This document shows, piece after piece, positions 9,534-18,481 of a stretch of DNA of 64,000 nt (position 1 is the first letter of the stretch; the number at the start of each line of letters is the position of its first letter). The notes beneath the pieces are model-generated. The model was not told the DNA's origin, made no database searches, and was given only the letters and a program-made list of their open reading frames with translations. Position numbers and translations under genes: made by a program. Source of the stretch: an uncultured Bacteroides sp. (GTDB taxonomy: Bacteria; Bacteroidota; Bacteroidia; Bacteroidales; Bacteroidaceae); NCBI GenBank assembly GCA_900552645.1, contig USAN01000001.1, positions 372,001 to 436,000 on the forward strand. The letters are read 5' to 3'.

Positions 9534-10286
9534 TTATTTAATAGTGAAAATGGCTTCGTTTTCTGGTTTCTCTAGTTTATCGTTTAAAAGAACCATCTTG
9601 TCACCCTCATACAAGAAATTTATTGCAGGAGAACCATCGAATGGGATGAGTTGATATACTATTGCATTTTTGTTTGTAGCATCACCCCGAAGCGTATAGA
9701 TTCTTCCATAACTATTAGAAGATGGCTTTTCTCCATCGGCACGTATATAGGTACTTGTCAATTTAAATACACCATCGCCAGAGTTTTTGTAGTTGTATAT
9801 AGTTAACTCATTTTGAACCTCAATGCACGACTTCATTGATAGTGAACCATTAAAAACTCGTGTTTCAAGTTCGGTTGTGTAATCTACCTTGTGTAAAGAG
9901 TCTAGTACATTGAACGGCTTAATATCTTCCATTGAAGCTACTTTGTAGTATTTAATACGATACCTTCCGTGCTTATCCAGCAATAATGAATCTGCAGTAA
10001 CACTCACTATAGTAAGCGTGTCCGAGAAATCAATCGTCTGTCCATTTCCTATACTTTTTCCCCACAGAATCAATTTATCATCTTCCGCTTTCCATCTCTC
10101 ATATTGAAGTGTAGCCATACCTATCGATTTTGCTTTACCATCAGGATTAAGATTCATTCCCTGTACAACATCAATGCTAAAAGGCATAACCTCTATCCAA
10201 TTTCCATCAAACTTGTTGTTATTACTGCTGCATCCAATAAAACTAATTAAGGTCGCAGTTATGATTATTGATTTAAATATTTTCAT
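9534..10286 (-). CDS. Lipocalin/NlpE-like lipoprotein
   Basis: 250 residues. The signal peptide ends in lipobox FIGC (Cys at residue 19). Residues about 25-115 resemble the lipocalin-like domain of Bacteroidales lipoproteins (FDGNWIEV at the start, then GKAKSIGMATLQYERW). Residues about 135-250 resemble the NlpE-type small beta-barrel (TRVFNGSL, then GDGVFKLTSTYI and NFLYEGDKMVLLN). NlpE in E. coli senses envelope stress and copper. Whether that function holds here is unknown, and the N-terminal CxxC of NlpE is not obvious. The gene is convergent to the preceding lipoprotein gene. Confidence 0.65.
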   Translation of the reverse strand: MKIFKSIIITATLISFIGCSSNNNKFDGNWIEVMPFSIDVVQGMNLNPDGKAKSIGMATLQYERWKAEDDKLILWGKSIGNGQTIDFSDTLTIVSVTADSLLLDKHGRYRIKYYKVASMEDIKPFNVLDSLHKVDYTTELETRVFNGSLSMKSCIEVQNELTIYNYKNSGDGVFKLTSTYIRADGEKPSSNSYGRIYTLRGDATNKNAIVYQLIPFDGSPAINFLYEGDKMVLLNDKLEKPENEAIFTIK

Positions 10287-10625
10287 TGTCTTTTTATTGA
10301 AGATTCAGTGCAAATATAATAATTATTTAAATGTAAATTTTAGGTTTAGTGGTGTTGTAGTAAATGAACTATACTTCTATATTCTAATTATATTTCATTT
10401 ACAATAAATAAGCCTTACATAAAAGTTCTATACTATTAATGAATCAGTGTATTCAAAAATCATCTTAAATATGATGTTAATCTTCTTACTGTCAAAGAAT
10501 ACTTTATATAAATTAATGTTATTAATATCTTATATCATTGAGGTTAGTATCTCTACAACCATATATTATGTAATTGTGCCAACTGCTATTAACTGCTTTC
10601 TATTTATTGTATTATCAAAAATAAT

Positions 10626-10655
10626 GCACATTATCAAAGCATAATGATAATGTGC
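10626..10655 (+). repeat. Inverted repeat upstream of hipBA
   Basis: GCACATTATC (10626-10635) and GATAATGTGC (10646-10655) are a perfect 10-bp inverted repeat with a 10-nt spacer. A further GTGATAATGT follows at about 10663. It lies about 110 nt upstream of the hipBA promoter. It could be an operator (E. coli HipB sites have TATCC-N8-GGATA) or a hairpin. The surrounding 10287-10821 holds no convincing gene. Confidence 0.5.
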
Positions 10656-10762
10656 AAAAATAGTGATAATGTATTTGCAATGAATAATAACCGAACTTAT
10701 ACTTTACATCAACAGTAGTTGATGATATTCGATCTCTTATACATAATAAAGTTATGAACTAT

Positions 10763-10793
10763 TTTGATTTTAGATAGATGTTGATTAACTTTG
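10763..10793 (+). promoter_or_regulatory. Promoter of the hipBA operon
   Basis: TTTG at 10763-10766, 19 nt spacer, TAACTTTG at 10786-10793, a full match to the Bacteroidetes -33/-7 consensus. The hipB start codon is 28 nt downstream of the -7 element. Confidence 0.75.
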
Positions 10794-10821
10794 TAAATGC
10801 TCATATAATAGCTTTTTCGAT

Positions 10822-11157
10822 ATGAAATCAACTATAAACGATAATATATTATCTATGATTGATAAAACACCCGACTCATTGATGCGTGGTGTTGCAGAGA
10901 GGGTCAAGCAAAGACGATTAGATAATGGTTGGACACAGAAGGTACTTGCTGCTAAGTCTGGAGTCTCGATGCCATCGTATCGCCGCTTTGAATCAACAGG
11001 AGAAATATCGCTGCGTTCATTGGTAATGCTCGCCTTTGCATTGGATATGACCGATGAATTTGAATCTCTTTTTGCAGGGAAGGCTTACCAAAGCATAGAT
11101 GATATACTCAAAGCAGAACAGCCAAAACAACGTAAACGAGGACGAAGAGATGAATAA
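10822..11157 (+). CDS. hipB: HipB-type antitoxin, XRE-family DNA-binding protein
   Basis: 111 residues. An XRE helix-turn-helix spans about residues 25-80 (VKQRRLDNGWTQKVLAAKSGVS, recognition helix near MPSYRRFE). The C-terminus is basic (QRKRGRRDE). By analogy with E. coli HipB it should bind the operon's control region and neutralise the kinase encoded next. The stop codon overlaps the start of hipA in an 8-nt overlap, typical of type II toxin-antitoxin pairs. Confidence 0.85.
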   Translation: MKSTINDNILSMIDKTPDSLMRGVAERVKQRRLDNGWTQKVLAAKSGVSMPSYRRFESTGEISLRSLVMLAFALDMTDEFESLFAGKAYQSIDDILKAEQPKQRKRGRRDE

Positions 11158-12256
11158 CATATCAGTAATAGAGATTTTTATTTCTGACAGGAGTGTTGGT
11201 CGAATGGCTATCACACCCGAAGGATTATGTGGCTTTGAGTACGATGCAGGTTGGTTGAAAGATGGATTTTCAATCTCTCCGTATTACTTACCATTAAAGC
11301 CAGGTTTGATCATGGCAAAACGAGATCCCTTTGCAGGAAACTTCGGTGTCTTTGATGATAGCTTGCCCGATGGTTGGGGAAATCTACTACTTGACCGCTA
11401 TCTGCAAGAAAAAGGGATTGACCCTTATAAACTCAATAAATTGGAGCGACTGTCGCTTATTGGTTCAACAGGTCGTGGAGCTTTGGAGTATAGACCTGAT
11501 AAAAGCGTAGCAACCAGTGATGAGTTTCTTGATTTTGACCGCTTGGCAAAAGAGGCTACACAGATTCTCGAAAGTAAAGAGAGTGAAGGCTCTATTGATT
11601 TGCTTTATAAATATGGCGGTTCTTCAGGTGGAGCACGCCCAAAAGTGTTTACCAAAATATATGGTAAAGAGTGGTTGGTGAAGTTTAAGGCAACCTCTGA
11701 CCCTGCGAATGTAGGAGAGATAGAATATAACTATTCGCTACTGGCCAAAGAGTGTGGAATTAGAATGGCAGAAACTCGCCTGTTTGATGGTCGCTACTTT
11801 GGTGTTGAACGGTTCGACAGAAGCCCCAAAGGTAAAATTCATACCATAAGTGCCGCAGGTCTACTTAATGCGAATTATCGCATTCCAAGTTTGGACTACT
11901 CATTGCTATTAAAACTAACGCTTAATCTTACTAAAGATATGGAGCAAGTAGTGGATATGTTCCGTTTGATGGTGTTTAATATCTTAATCTCAAATAGAGA
12001 CGATCACGCCAAGAATTTCTCTTTCCAGTGGATTGATGAAAGTTGGATGCTCTCACCAGCATATGACCTTTTGCCAAGCAGTGGATTTAATGGCTATCAT
12101 ACCACAACTATTAACGGTAAAGGAGAACCTACTCTTGTTGATGTACTTGCATTGGCAACTGAAGTTGGGCTTTCAAAGCAATTTGCAATTGACGTGATTG
12201 AATATCTAACAGAAAAGAGCAACAGCAAAAAGATGTTGAAATTCAATCTTAAATAA
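11150..12256 (+). CDS. hipA: HipA-type serine/threonine kinase toxin
   Basis: 368 residues starting at the ATG at 11150, chosen because a GAGGACGAAGAG ribosome-binding region precedes it and the HipA N-terminus (MNNISVIEIF) begins there. Family motifs are FDDSLPDGWG (about residue 65), GSTGRGALEY (about 105), the Gly-rich loop GGSSGGARPKV, WLVKF, the catalytic segment NRDDHAKNFSF and the Mg-binding SPAYDLLPS. HipA kinases phosphorylate tRNA synthetases such as GltX and induce growth arrest. All key motifs are intact, so the toxin is probably functional. It is coupled to hipB. Confidence 0.9.
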   Translation: MNNISVIEIFISDRSVGRMAITPEGLCGFEYDAGWLKDGFSISPYYLPLKPGLIMAKRDPFAGNFGVFDDSLPDGWGNLLLDRYLQEKGIDPYKLNKLERLSLIGSTGRGALEYRPDKSVATSDEFLDFDRLAKEATQILESKESEGSIDLLYKYGGSSGGARPKVFTKIYGKEWLVKFKATSDPANVGEIEYNYSLLAKECGIRMAETRLFDGRYFGVERFDRSPKGKIHTISAAGLLNANYRIPSLDYSLLLKLTLNLTKDMEQVVDMFRLMVFNILISNRDDHAKNFSFQWIDESWMLSPAYDLLPSSGFNGYHTTTINGKGEPTLVDVLALATEVGLSKQFAIDVIEYLTEKSNSKKMLKFNLK

Positions 12257-12262
12257 CAATTT

Positions 12263-13366
12263 ATGTATCTAAACCTAAACGACATAATAGTTTTAGTAGG
12301 AGCTTCTCAAGGATTCTTTCTTGCATTCTTACTTTTATTAAAAAAGGATACCCTAAAAATTAATATTCCATTGATCGTAGGTATAATATTGCTATCCTTA
12401 CGATTGGTGAGTGATTTTCTATATGATACAGAATGGATAGTTAAAGTTGTCGATTGGGTTTATATGTTAGAACCATTTAATATTGCACTAGGATTATGTA
12501 TCTTTCTTTATGTTAGGAATGTAATAGAGCGTAAAGCTATATATAATAGAAGAGACATCGTAATGTTGATACCATTATTTATATACTTTATTTACTATGG
12601 TTACTACTTTGCGAAAGGACACGAGTATCGAGTTTATGACGTGCAGCAATACATGGCTGAGGGAGAAGGCTTTGCGGAAGACATATTATGTTGGTGTGCA
12701 GAATCGGTAATTAACGGCACTTTCCTTCTATTTACATTGTTTATTCTAAAAAAATACCACATAGGCGTTAGGAATAACTATTCAGACATTGAGAATAAAG
12801 AATTATTATCTATTACGATACTTGTATTCGTACTATTGATTTTTTATATAATAGAAACTATCATTTCGATATTTGTTATTTCTGGTTCTTTTATTCCTGA
12901 GTATATCTATTATTTTGTATATTTTGGTTTAATAGCTCTGCTATTTAGCATTGGATATAATGAACTTATATGGTCTAAAAAAGCAGTCGATATATCTCCT
13001 ACTCAAGAGAGATATAAAAATTCATCACTTGACATTGAATCTTCAAAAGGGTTATCTATAAAACTTAAATCATTCATCGAACAAAACAAGCCTTATTTGG
13101 ATTCTCAACTTACTTTGAAAAAATTAGCAGAGATGATTGATATTCAACCTTATGTTTTGTCACAACTTATTAACGAGAGTTTTGATTGTAATTTTTCTGA
13201 ATTTATCAATTCGTATCGAATTGAAGAGGCAAAACGGCTACTACGAGACCCTGAATATAAAAACTACACACTTACAGCCATAGGGTTTGAGTCTGGGTTT
13301 AATTCTAAATCGGCATTCTATATAGCTTTTAAGAACTTTACAGGGACAACACCTGCTAAGTATTGA
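12263..13366 (+). CDS. Membrane-bound AraC-family transcriptional regulator
   Basis: 367 residues. The N-terminal half contains about seven hydrophobic segments (near residues 5-25, 33-52, 66-86, 92-112, 150-168, 185-210 and 218-238). The C-terminal 100 residues are an AraC double helix-turn-helix (LTLKKLAEMIDI, SEFINSYRIEEAKRLL, then the second HTH around IGFESGFNSKSAFYIAFKN). The layout implies a sensor in the membrane controlling nearby genes. It starts 6 nt after hipA, so it may be co-transcribed with hipBA. The oxidoreductase operon downstream is a plausible target (inference). Confidence 0.85.
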   Translation: MYLNLNDIIVLVGASQGFFLAFLLLLKKDTLKINIPLIVGIILLSLRLVSDFLYDTEWIVKVVDWVYMLEPFNIALGLCIFLYVRNVIERKAIYNRRDIVMLIPLFIYFIYYGYYFAKGHEYRVYDVQQYMAEGEGFAEDILCWCAESVINGTFLLFTLFILKKYHIGVRNNYSDIENKELLSITILVFVLLIFYIIETIISIFVISGSFIPEYIYYFVYFGLIALLFSIGYNELIWSKKAVDISPTQERYKNSSLDIESSKGLSIKLKSFIEQNKPYLDSQLTLKKLAEMIDIQPYVLSQLINESFDCNFSEFINSYRIEEAKRLLRDPEYKNYTLTAIGFESGFNSKSAFYIAFKNFTGTTPAKY

Positions 13367-13373
13367 TAATGAG

Positions 13374-13405
13374 CGGTTCTGATTTATAAATCGGAACCGT
13401 TTTTA
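13374..13405 (+). terminator. Terminator after the AraC-type gene
   Basis: CGGTTCTGATTTA and TAAATCGGAACCG (13374-13399) form a hairpin followed by a run of T, 8 nt after the stop codon. Confidence 0.85.
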
Positions 13406-13451
13406 TTTGTCCAGAATTATAATTACACACTCTCACAAGATTTTGTACCTC

Positions 13452-13459
13452 TACTTTTG
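13452..13459 (+). promoter_or_regulatory. Probable -7 element of the oxidoreductase operon
   Basis: TACTTTTG fits the Bacteroidetes -7 consensus and lies 13 nt upstream of the ATG. A matching TTTG at -33 is missing, which would suit a promoter needing an activator such as the AraC-type protein just upstream. Confidence 0.45.
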
Positions 13460-13472
13460 CAGAAAAAAGAAG

Positions 13473-14249
13473 ATGGAGTATGCGTTAATCACGGGGGCAA
13501 GTATGGGGTTAGGTTCTGCTTTGGCTAATGAATTAGCAAGGCGAGGTTTTAATCTTATATTAGTGTCGCTTCCTAATGAAAATATTGATAAAGTGGTTGA
13601 CAATTGTCGCTGTATGGGAGTGCTATGTTACACCTATGAATTTGATTTGACTAACCGTGAAAGTTTGATAAACTTAACTCGTGAAATAAATCAAAGATAC
13701 AATATATCAGTATTGATTAACAATGTGGGTATTGGCGGTAGTCAGCGGTTTCTTGATAGCTCGTTATCTTATATTTAGTCCATTATGAGACTTAATATTG
13801 AAGTTACTACCATATTGACACATCAGCTTTTGACAAACCTTAAAAGACAAAAGCAATCTCATATTTTCAATATCTCTTCTATGGTATCTTGCACTCCTGT
13901 TGGGTATAAAACGGTATATCCTGCATCGAAGGAATATATCCGCCACTTTTCAAGAGGACTACACGAAGAGTTAAAAGCAGACAATATCTCTGTTACTGTT
14001 GCATTGTTAGGACCTATGCCTACATCAGATGACATAAAGCGTCGAATCAAGGCGCAATGCACAATCGGAAAATTACTGACTATCTCAACACAAAAGGCAG
14101 CCAAAGTCTCTGTCGATGCAATTATGCGAGGCAAGTCAGAGGTTGTGGTAGGTTTTATCAATAAACTGAGCCTTAAATTACTGAAAATTATCTCTATGTA
14201 CATCTGTACGAAGATTGCCACTAAAACCGTAAAAAGAGAGCTAAGATGA
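13473..14249 (+). pseudogene. Short-chain dehydrogenase/reductase interrupted by an in-frame TAG
   Basis: The reading frame from ATG 13473 to the stop at 14247-14249 is continuous except for TAG at 13776-13778 (codon 102). Before the stop are the NAD(P)-binding TGASMGLGSALA and the INNVGIGG motif. After it come the serine (NISSMVS) and YPASK catalytic residues. So the stop separates the cofactor site from the active site. Homology continues directly across it, which argues for a single nonsense mutation in an otherwise intact gene of 258 codons. A restart at ATG 13785 would give a 154-residue fragment lacking the Rossmann core. The real stop overlaps the next start (ATGA). Confidence 0.8.
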
Positions 14250-15175
14250 AAGTATTAGTTACAGGTGCAAATGGAATGTTAGCCGCAAACATAATCGAAG
14301 AGTTGTTAAATAGTGGCTATTTGGTTCGGGGTACGATAAGGAACAGGAATAAATACAAAGGCACTCTACACCCAAACTTGGAGTTAATCGAATGCGACTT
14401 TACTGATTTTGATACTATGTTAGAGGTGGTCAATGGGTGTGATTCTATAATCCACGCAGCAGCAATCACAGCACAAAATCATATAAATTACGAAGAGTAT
14501 AGGCGTGTGAATGTGGAAACTACCGAACGTCTGCTTAAAATAGCTATGATATGCAAGATAAAACGATTTGTCTTTGTAAGTAGTGCCAACACAATAGGTC
14601 GAGGAAGCGAAAGTGTCCCCGGCGACGAAAAGACACCATTAAGAAGACCACTTATTGGCTCAATGTATGCCCGTAGCAAGTCTGAAGCAGAGCGGGTTAT
14701 ATTGGGATACTCTCGAATTATGGATGTTATAGTTGTCAATCCTACATTTATGATTGGTCGCTATGGCTCACTAAATGGGTCGAATAGGATTTTACGAATG
14801 GCTAAGGCTACGACATTTTGCCCTCCGGGAGGTAAAAGTTTTATAGACGTTGAAGATGCGGCAAGAGGTATTTTATTAGCATTAGAGTGGGGTCTTAGCG
14901 GAGAGCGATATTTGATTTCTGGTGATAATTTATCATTCAAGTCGTTTTTCCAGATCTTCCCACATGTAAAACGCATAATTGTTGTACCTCGCTGCGTAAT
15001 GGTTGCAATTGGTCTCTTTGGTAATATGTTGCGAAGTGTTGGCATAAAAACCTCACTGTCAATCACCAATATTAGAATTCTATGTACAGAGTGCTTTTAC
15101 AGTAATAATAAAGCAAAATCAGAACTTGGGTTCTCATGTAAACCAATATCAGAATTTATAAACTCTAAAAAATAA
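14246..15175 (+). CDS. NAD-dependent epimerase/dehydratase family protein (extended SDR)
   Basis: 309 residues. The N-terminal TGANGMLAANI is the nucleotide-binding loop of extended SDRs. HAAAITAQ and VFVSSANT follow, and the catalytic YARSK is at about residue 140. Overall it resembles dihydroflavonol-reductase or 3-beta-hydroxysteroid-dehydrogenase-like enzymes more than sugar epimerases, but the substrate cannot be read from sequence. It is translationally coupled to the broken SDR and is followed 6 nt later by the FAD enzyme, so the three form one pathway unit. Confidence 0.8.
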   Translation: MKVLVTGANGMLAANIIEELLNSGYLVRGTIRNRNKYKGTLHPNLELIECDFTDFDTMLEVVNGCDSIIHAAAITAQNHINYEEYRRVNVETTERLLKIAMICKIKRFVFVSSANTIGRGSESVPGDEKTPLRRPLIGSMYARSKSEAERVILGYSRIMDVIVVNPTFMIGRYGSLNGSNRILRMAKATTFCPPGGKSFIDVEDAARGILLALEWGLSGERYLISGDNLSFKSFFQIFPHVKRIIVVPRCVMVAIGLFGNMLRSVGIKTSLSITNIRILCTECFYSNNKAKSELGFSCKPISEFINSKK

Positions 15176-15181
15176 CGATTA

Positions 15182-16663
15182 ATGAAAAGTAAATTTATTG
15201 TAATTTCAACAATTTTATCACTGCTACTAAGCTCTTGTAGTGCAGCAGAACCAGATTCTCCGGGAGAAATTAATGGTATAGAACATCATGACATTGTAAT
15301 TGTCGGAGGTGGTATTGCGGGTCTTACCTGTGGTTATCATCTTGGTAAAAAAGATTTTCTAATTTTAGAGAAACGTGATGTTGTTGGAGGTCGTGCCATC
15401 TCCGGAGTTAGAAACAACTTTACTTATGCCAAAGGTGCTGAATATCTTGGTGACCCAGAAGCTCGCCTTTCTAAGATGATTCGAGCTATTGGGCTTACGC
15501 CAAAAGAAATTCCATCGCCAATGGACGCCTATTTCGATGGCAAAGAGTTTTATTATGGAACTAACGGTATAGAGAGATACTTAATCAACGGGAGCAGCGT
15601 AAGTGAGTATAAGAGATTTATCACTTTGCTGATGAATGAGTATGAGGAGTATGATGAGGTCCCGTATCTCGACTACACTGCTCATGCAAAAGAACTCGAC
15701 TACACAACGGCTAAGAATTGGCTTCAAAATAACGGTTTTGGAAGTATCTATATCAACAAATATAATGTTTCGTCACGAGGTTTATTCGGTGCATCATTGT
15801 CTAATATCTCTGCATTAAGCTTTATTCCCGAGGCAGCATTTGATTATGATGCAGATGATTTAAAAAATATTACCGATGATTTTGATGTAGAAAGCGAGTA
15901 TGAAGATGCTTTAGAAGAGGAGTCAGGTTCATACACTTTTACTAAAGGGCTAACAGAGCTAACGGGTCGTTTAGGCGAAGTTATGGCAAATAAGTTGAGA
16001 CTAAGTAGTACGGTTACAGAGGTGAAAAAGGAAGGGCAATATTATGTTATTTCATACAGCGATAAGAGTGGTAACATTAAAACTGTTATGTCAAACAAAG
16101 TTGTTTTGGCGGTGCCTGCACCTTTAGCACTGAAACTCGCACATACATTAATCTCAGATGAGAAGAAAGAGCTGATAAGTAAAATTGAGTTTGCATCCTA
16201 TGCCACGGTTGCGATGTTCTCAGAGACACCAATATTTGATAAAGCATTTGATTTAGCTGTCCCAGATGATTACTTCTTTACCGATATATACGATGCCACT
16301 TGGGTTGAGAGATATTACGACAAGAAAACGCCTGAAACGTATATAATATCTGCCTATATTGCCCCTCGCACCTACGAAGATCATTCACTGGATAATATGA
16401 GCGATTCGGAACTAATGCAGAAAGTGTATGCCGATTTGGATAAGGTTTTCCCAGGTGCAAGTAAAAAAATCACAGGTTATGATATTGAACACTTTCCATA
16501 TGGTTATCCCGTGATGACTTTAGGTGCTTACGAGAGATTAATAGAGTTTGACAAATTAAACAGAGGTACAATTCTATTAGCTGGTGATGGCATGATATAT
16601 CCAACTTTTGAAGCCGCTGTTGAATCTGGTTACATTGCAGCACAAAGACTACAAGGTAAATAA
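15182..16663 (+). CDS. Lipoprotein FAD-dependent oxidoreductase (amine oxidase-like)
   Basis: 493 residues. The signal peptide ends in lipobox LLSSC with Cys at residue 19, followed by a short acidic linker. The FAD-binding dinucleotide fold starts at about residue 37 (IVIVGGGIAGLTCGYHLG, then LEKRDVVGGRA). The C-terminal FAD motif is near GTILLAGDGMIYPTFEAAVESGY. The fold resembles flavin amine oxidases, protoporphyrinogen oxidases and phytoene desaturases. A lipid-anchored, exported flavoenzyme of this class is unusual: there is no twin-arginine motif, so FAD would have to be bound outside the cytoplasm. It is the last gene of the oxidoreductase operon. Confidence 0.8.
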   Translation: MKSKFIVISTILSLLLSSCSAAEPDSPGEINGIEHHDIVIVGGGIAGLTCGYHLGKKDFLILEKRDVVGGRAISGVRNNFTYAKGAEYLGDPEARLSKMIRAIGLTPKEIPSPMDAYFDGKEFYYGTNGIERYLINGSSVSEYKRFITLLMNEYEEYDEVPYLDYTAHAKELDYTTAKNWLQNNGFGSIYINKYNVSSRGLFGASLSNISALSFIPEAAFDYDADDLKNITDDFDVESEYEDALEEESGSYTFTKGLTELTGRLGEVMANKLRLSSTVTEVKKEGQYYVISYSDKSGNIKTVMSNKVVLAVPAPLALKLAHTLISDEKKELISKIEFASYATVAMFSETPIFDKAFDLAVPDDYFFTDIYDATWVERYYDKKTPETYIISAYIAPRTYEDHSLDNMSDSELMQKVYADLDKVFPGASKKITGYDIEHFPYGYPVMTLGAYERLIEFDKLNRGTILLAGDGMIYPTFEAAVESGYIAAQRLQGK

Positions 16664-16686
16664 TTTATTAATACATATGTGATATA

Positions 16687-17529
16687 ATGAGAGAATATAT
16701 TTATAATATCTTAAAAGAAATAGACTCCAATTCAGACCTTTTTAATTGTGATATTATTGATAATTCTCTCAAAATGATATTATTTCTAAAAAGGAAATTA
16801 GAGGAAATAAGGCAATAGATTCTGCATTATCAATTTGAAAACAAGGAAGAAGAAATAATTTTTTTTAAAGAACAAAAACCTGATATATTAAGCAAGTTGT
16901 TGTATTATAATAAGATTTTTCAGATAGAATCGAAATTTCCTAATGGTAGCGATGAGGTTATAACTAATTATTTAAATAACGAGTTAGATAGTCTTACCTA
17001 TTTTTTTAACAAGAATCTTGATTTTTATCAATACTATCTTTCAAAATCAACCATATACGATCAGTATTATTTTGTGCATGGCAAGACCGATATACGTATT
17101 GGTTGTGATAGTTCGCACTTTAATAGTGATCCTAATTTTTCAACTGTGTGTGATTACAAAGTAGCGAAGATACTTGCAAATGAGATGTTACGCATCTATA
17201 TTAACAAACGTCTTCAAAGTATTGGAAAAGAAAACGATTTATACTATGTAAAAGTTCTATACTCTAAATCACCTCTAAAGTTTACGGGACGTAAGATATC
17301 TTTGGTTAAGTTGGGATATGCTCTTGCCAATTCAGGTGATATAAACAATGGTCGGGTTGAGATAAAAGAAATGATGGACTTTCTAGGTGCAATATTCAAT
17401 GTTGATTTAGGAGATTATTATCGGACATATATTGCTATCAAAGACCGCAAAAAAGATAGAACCGTATATCTCAATAAACTCATCGATATGGAAAATCCAG
17501 CCCTACTTGCTCCCCTGTATCCAATTTAA
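16687..17529 (+). pseudogene. rteC: RteC-like excision regulator, interrupted by TAG and altered at the 3' end
   Basis: The frame from ATG 16687 reads as an RteC-family protein (tetracycline-controlled excision regulator of CTnDOT-type elements) with one in-frame TAG at 16816-16818 (codon 44). Downstream are the typical EEEIIFFKEQKP, LLYYNKIFQIE and FTGRKISLVKLGYAL segments. The last dozen codons run into what looks like the end of an IS21 element beginning near 17516, so the normal C-terminus is probably lost. A TTG at 16897 could restart translation, but the product would lack about 70 residues. It marks the start of a degenerate conjugative element. Confidence 0.8.
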
Positions 17530-17775
17530 ATTGCCCCCTAAAACGGAGAAAAAGAGTTGTTTTATCGGTTTGTAAAACGTATCTTATCTGTTAAATAAAT
17601 CAAAACAGAAAGTATGTCTAATAAATCAATAAGTATGAATAAGATTCGTCAAGTCTTACGGTGCTATGCCTCGGAAAGTGGCACCAAAAGTATCAGCAGT
17701 ATGCTGAACATGTCCCGCAATACTGTCAAAAAGCACTTACACATTTATCAGAAGAGTGGCTTTTGGAAATTCCAA
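17516..17775 (+). mobile_element. istA: IS21-family left-end fragment with truncated istA
   Basis: From about 17516 (TGTATCC, then TAAATTGCCCCCTAAAA) the sequence looks like an IS21 terminus. An ATG at 17614 begins an IstA N-terminus of about 50 residues with its helix-turn-helix (SISSMLNMSRNTVKKHLHIYQKSG, read with breaks). Homology stops at about 17775, where a second IS21 end (TGTAACTGCCCC) begins. The full transposase of about 500 residues is absent, so the fragment is inactive. Confidence 0.7.
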
Positions 17776-18481
17776 TGTAACTGCCCCCCAGTGTCCACTC
17801 TAAATTGCCCTCTAAAATTATTTTATAAAACAGCTAAGCTTTTAGCTTTAGAGTCTGATCTGAACGTTATCAGTATGCCGGGGTTGTCATTATGTTTATT
17901 TCACAAATATACTTCTTTTATTTTTTACTTTGTATCTTCCTAAGCGACTCTCCATGTAGTTCTACTCTGATAGCTTGGTGGACGATTCTGTCCAGCACCG
18001 CATCGGCTATCGTTTTTTCACCTATAATATCATACCATTCCTTAATCGGAACCTGAGATGTTATAAGTGTATAATTCTTACGATGTATATCTTCTATTAT
18101 ATCCATCAGATTGCTTCGTCCTTCGGCATCAAAGGGCTGTATACCGAAGTCATCTAATATCAGTAAATCCATCCGCTCTATTTTCTTGAGTTCCTGCAAG
18201 ATTGTTCCTTTGGCCTTGGCTACTTTGAGTTGTCCCATTAATCTGGCTGTATTTGCATATAGAACTTTTAGTCCTTTTGGGCAGGCTCTGTAACCTAATG
18301 CAGTAGCTATATAGCTTTTACCCGTGCGTGCACTTCTGGTGACAAACAAATCTTTTGCCTCCTTAACGAAAGAAAGTTCGGATAGTCTTTGTAATTGATT
18401 GCGGTCTAATCCTCTCTCCAAGCCATAGTCAATTTGCTCCAGAGAGGCCTTATAACGGAAAGAGGCTTGTTTGATAAGTCT
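17776..18481 (-). mobile_element. Second IS21-family fragment, right end plus istB
   Basis: It starts with TGTAACTGCCCC at 17776 and has an internal TAAATTGCCCTCTAAAA that matches the repeat of the neighbouring left end in direct orientation, as expected for multiple IS21 terminal repeats read from an element on the opposite strand. istB lies inside on the minus strand. The left end and istA of this copy are missing: at about 18473-18481 the sequence switches to traN, and GATAAGTCT can be read in both genes. Confidence 0.65.
17918..18481 (-). pseudogene. istB: IstB-like ATPase of IS21, 5'-truncated
   Basis: The minus-strand frame is open from 18481 down to the stop at 17918. It covers LIKQASFRYKASLEQIDYG, the P-loop region, LLILDDFGIQPFD (Walker B) and the C-terminal half of IstB. 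The usual N-terminal 45 or so residues are cut off at the junction with traN. The Walker A segment reads RSARTGKS where IstB normally has GSTGTGKS, so two glycines are changed to arginine and ATP binding is probably lost. With no ATG and no istA it should be inactive. Confidence 0.75.

Noticed and set aside
10447..10644. Possible 65-residue hydrophobic protein
   Set aside because: It starts with GTG, has no ribosome-binding site, lies in AT-rich DNA where chance hydrophobic frames are common, and overlaps the inverted repeat.
5833..17515. Left attachment site as a copy of the tRNA-Ser 3' end
   Set aside because: No GGATTCGAACC-like sequence was seen in the intergenic regions left of the element.
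18434..18469. N-terminal codons joined to traN
   Set aside because: These bases belong to istB on the other strand. They are open in the traN frame only by chance, starting at CTG.
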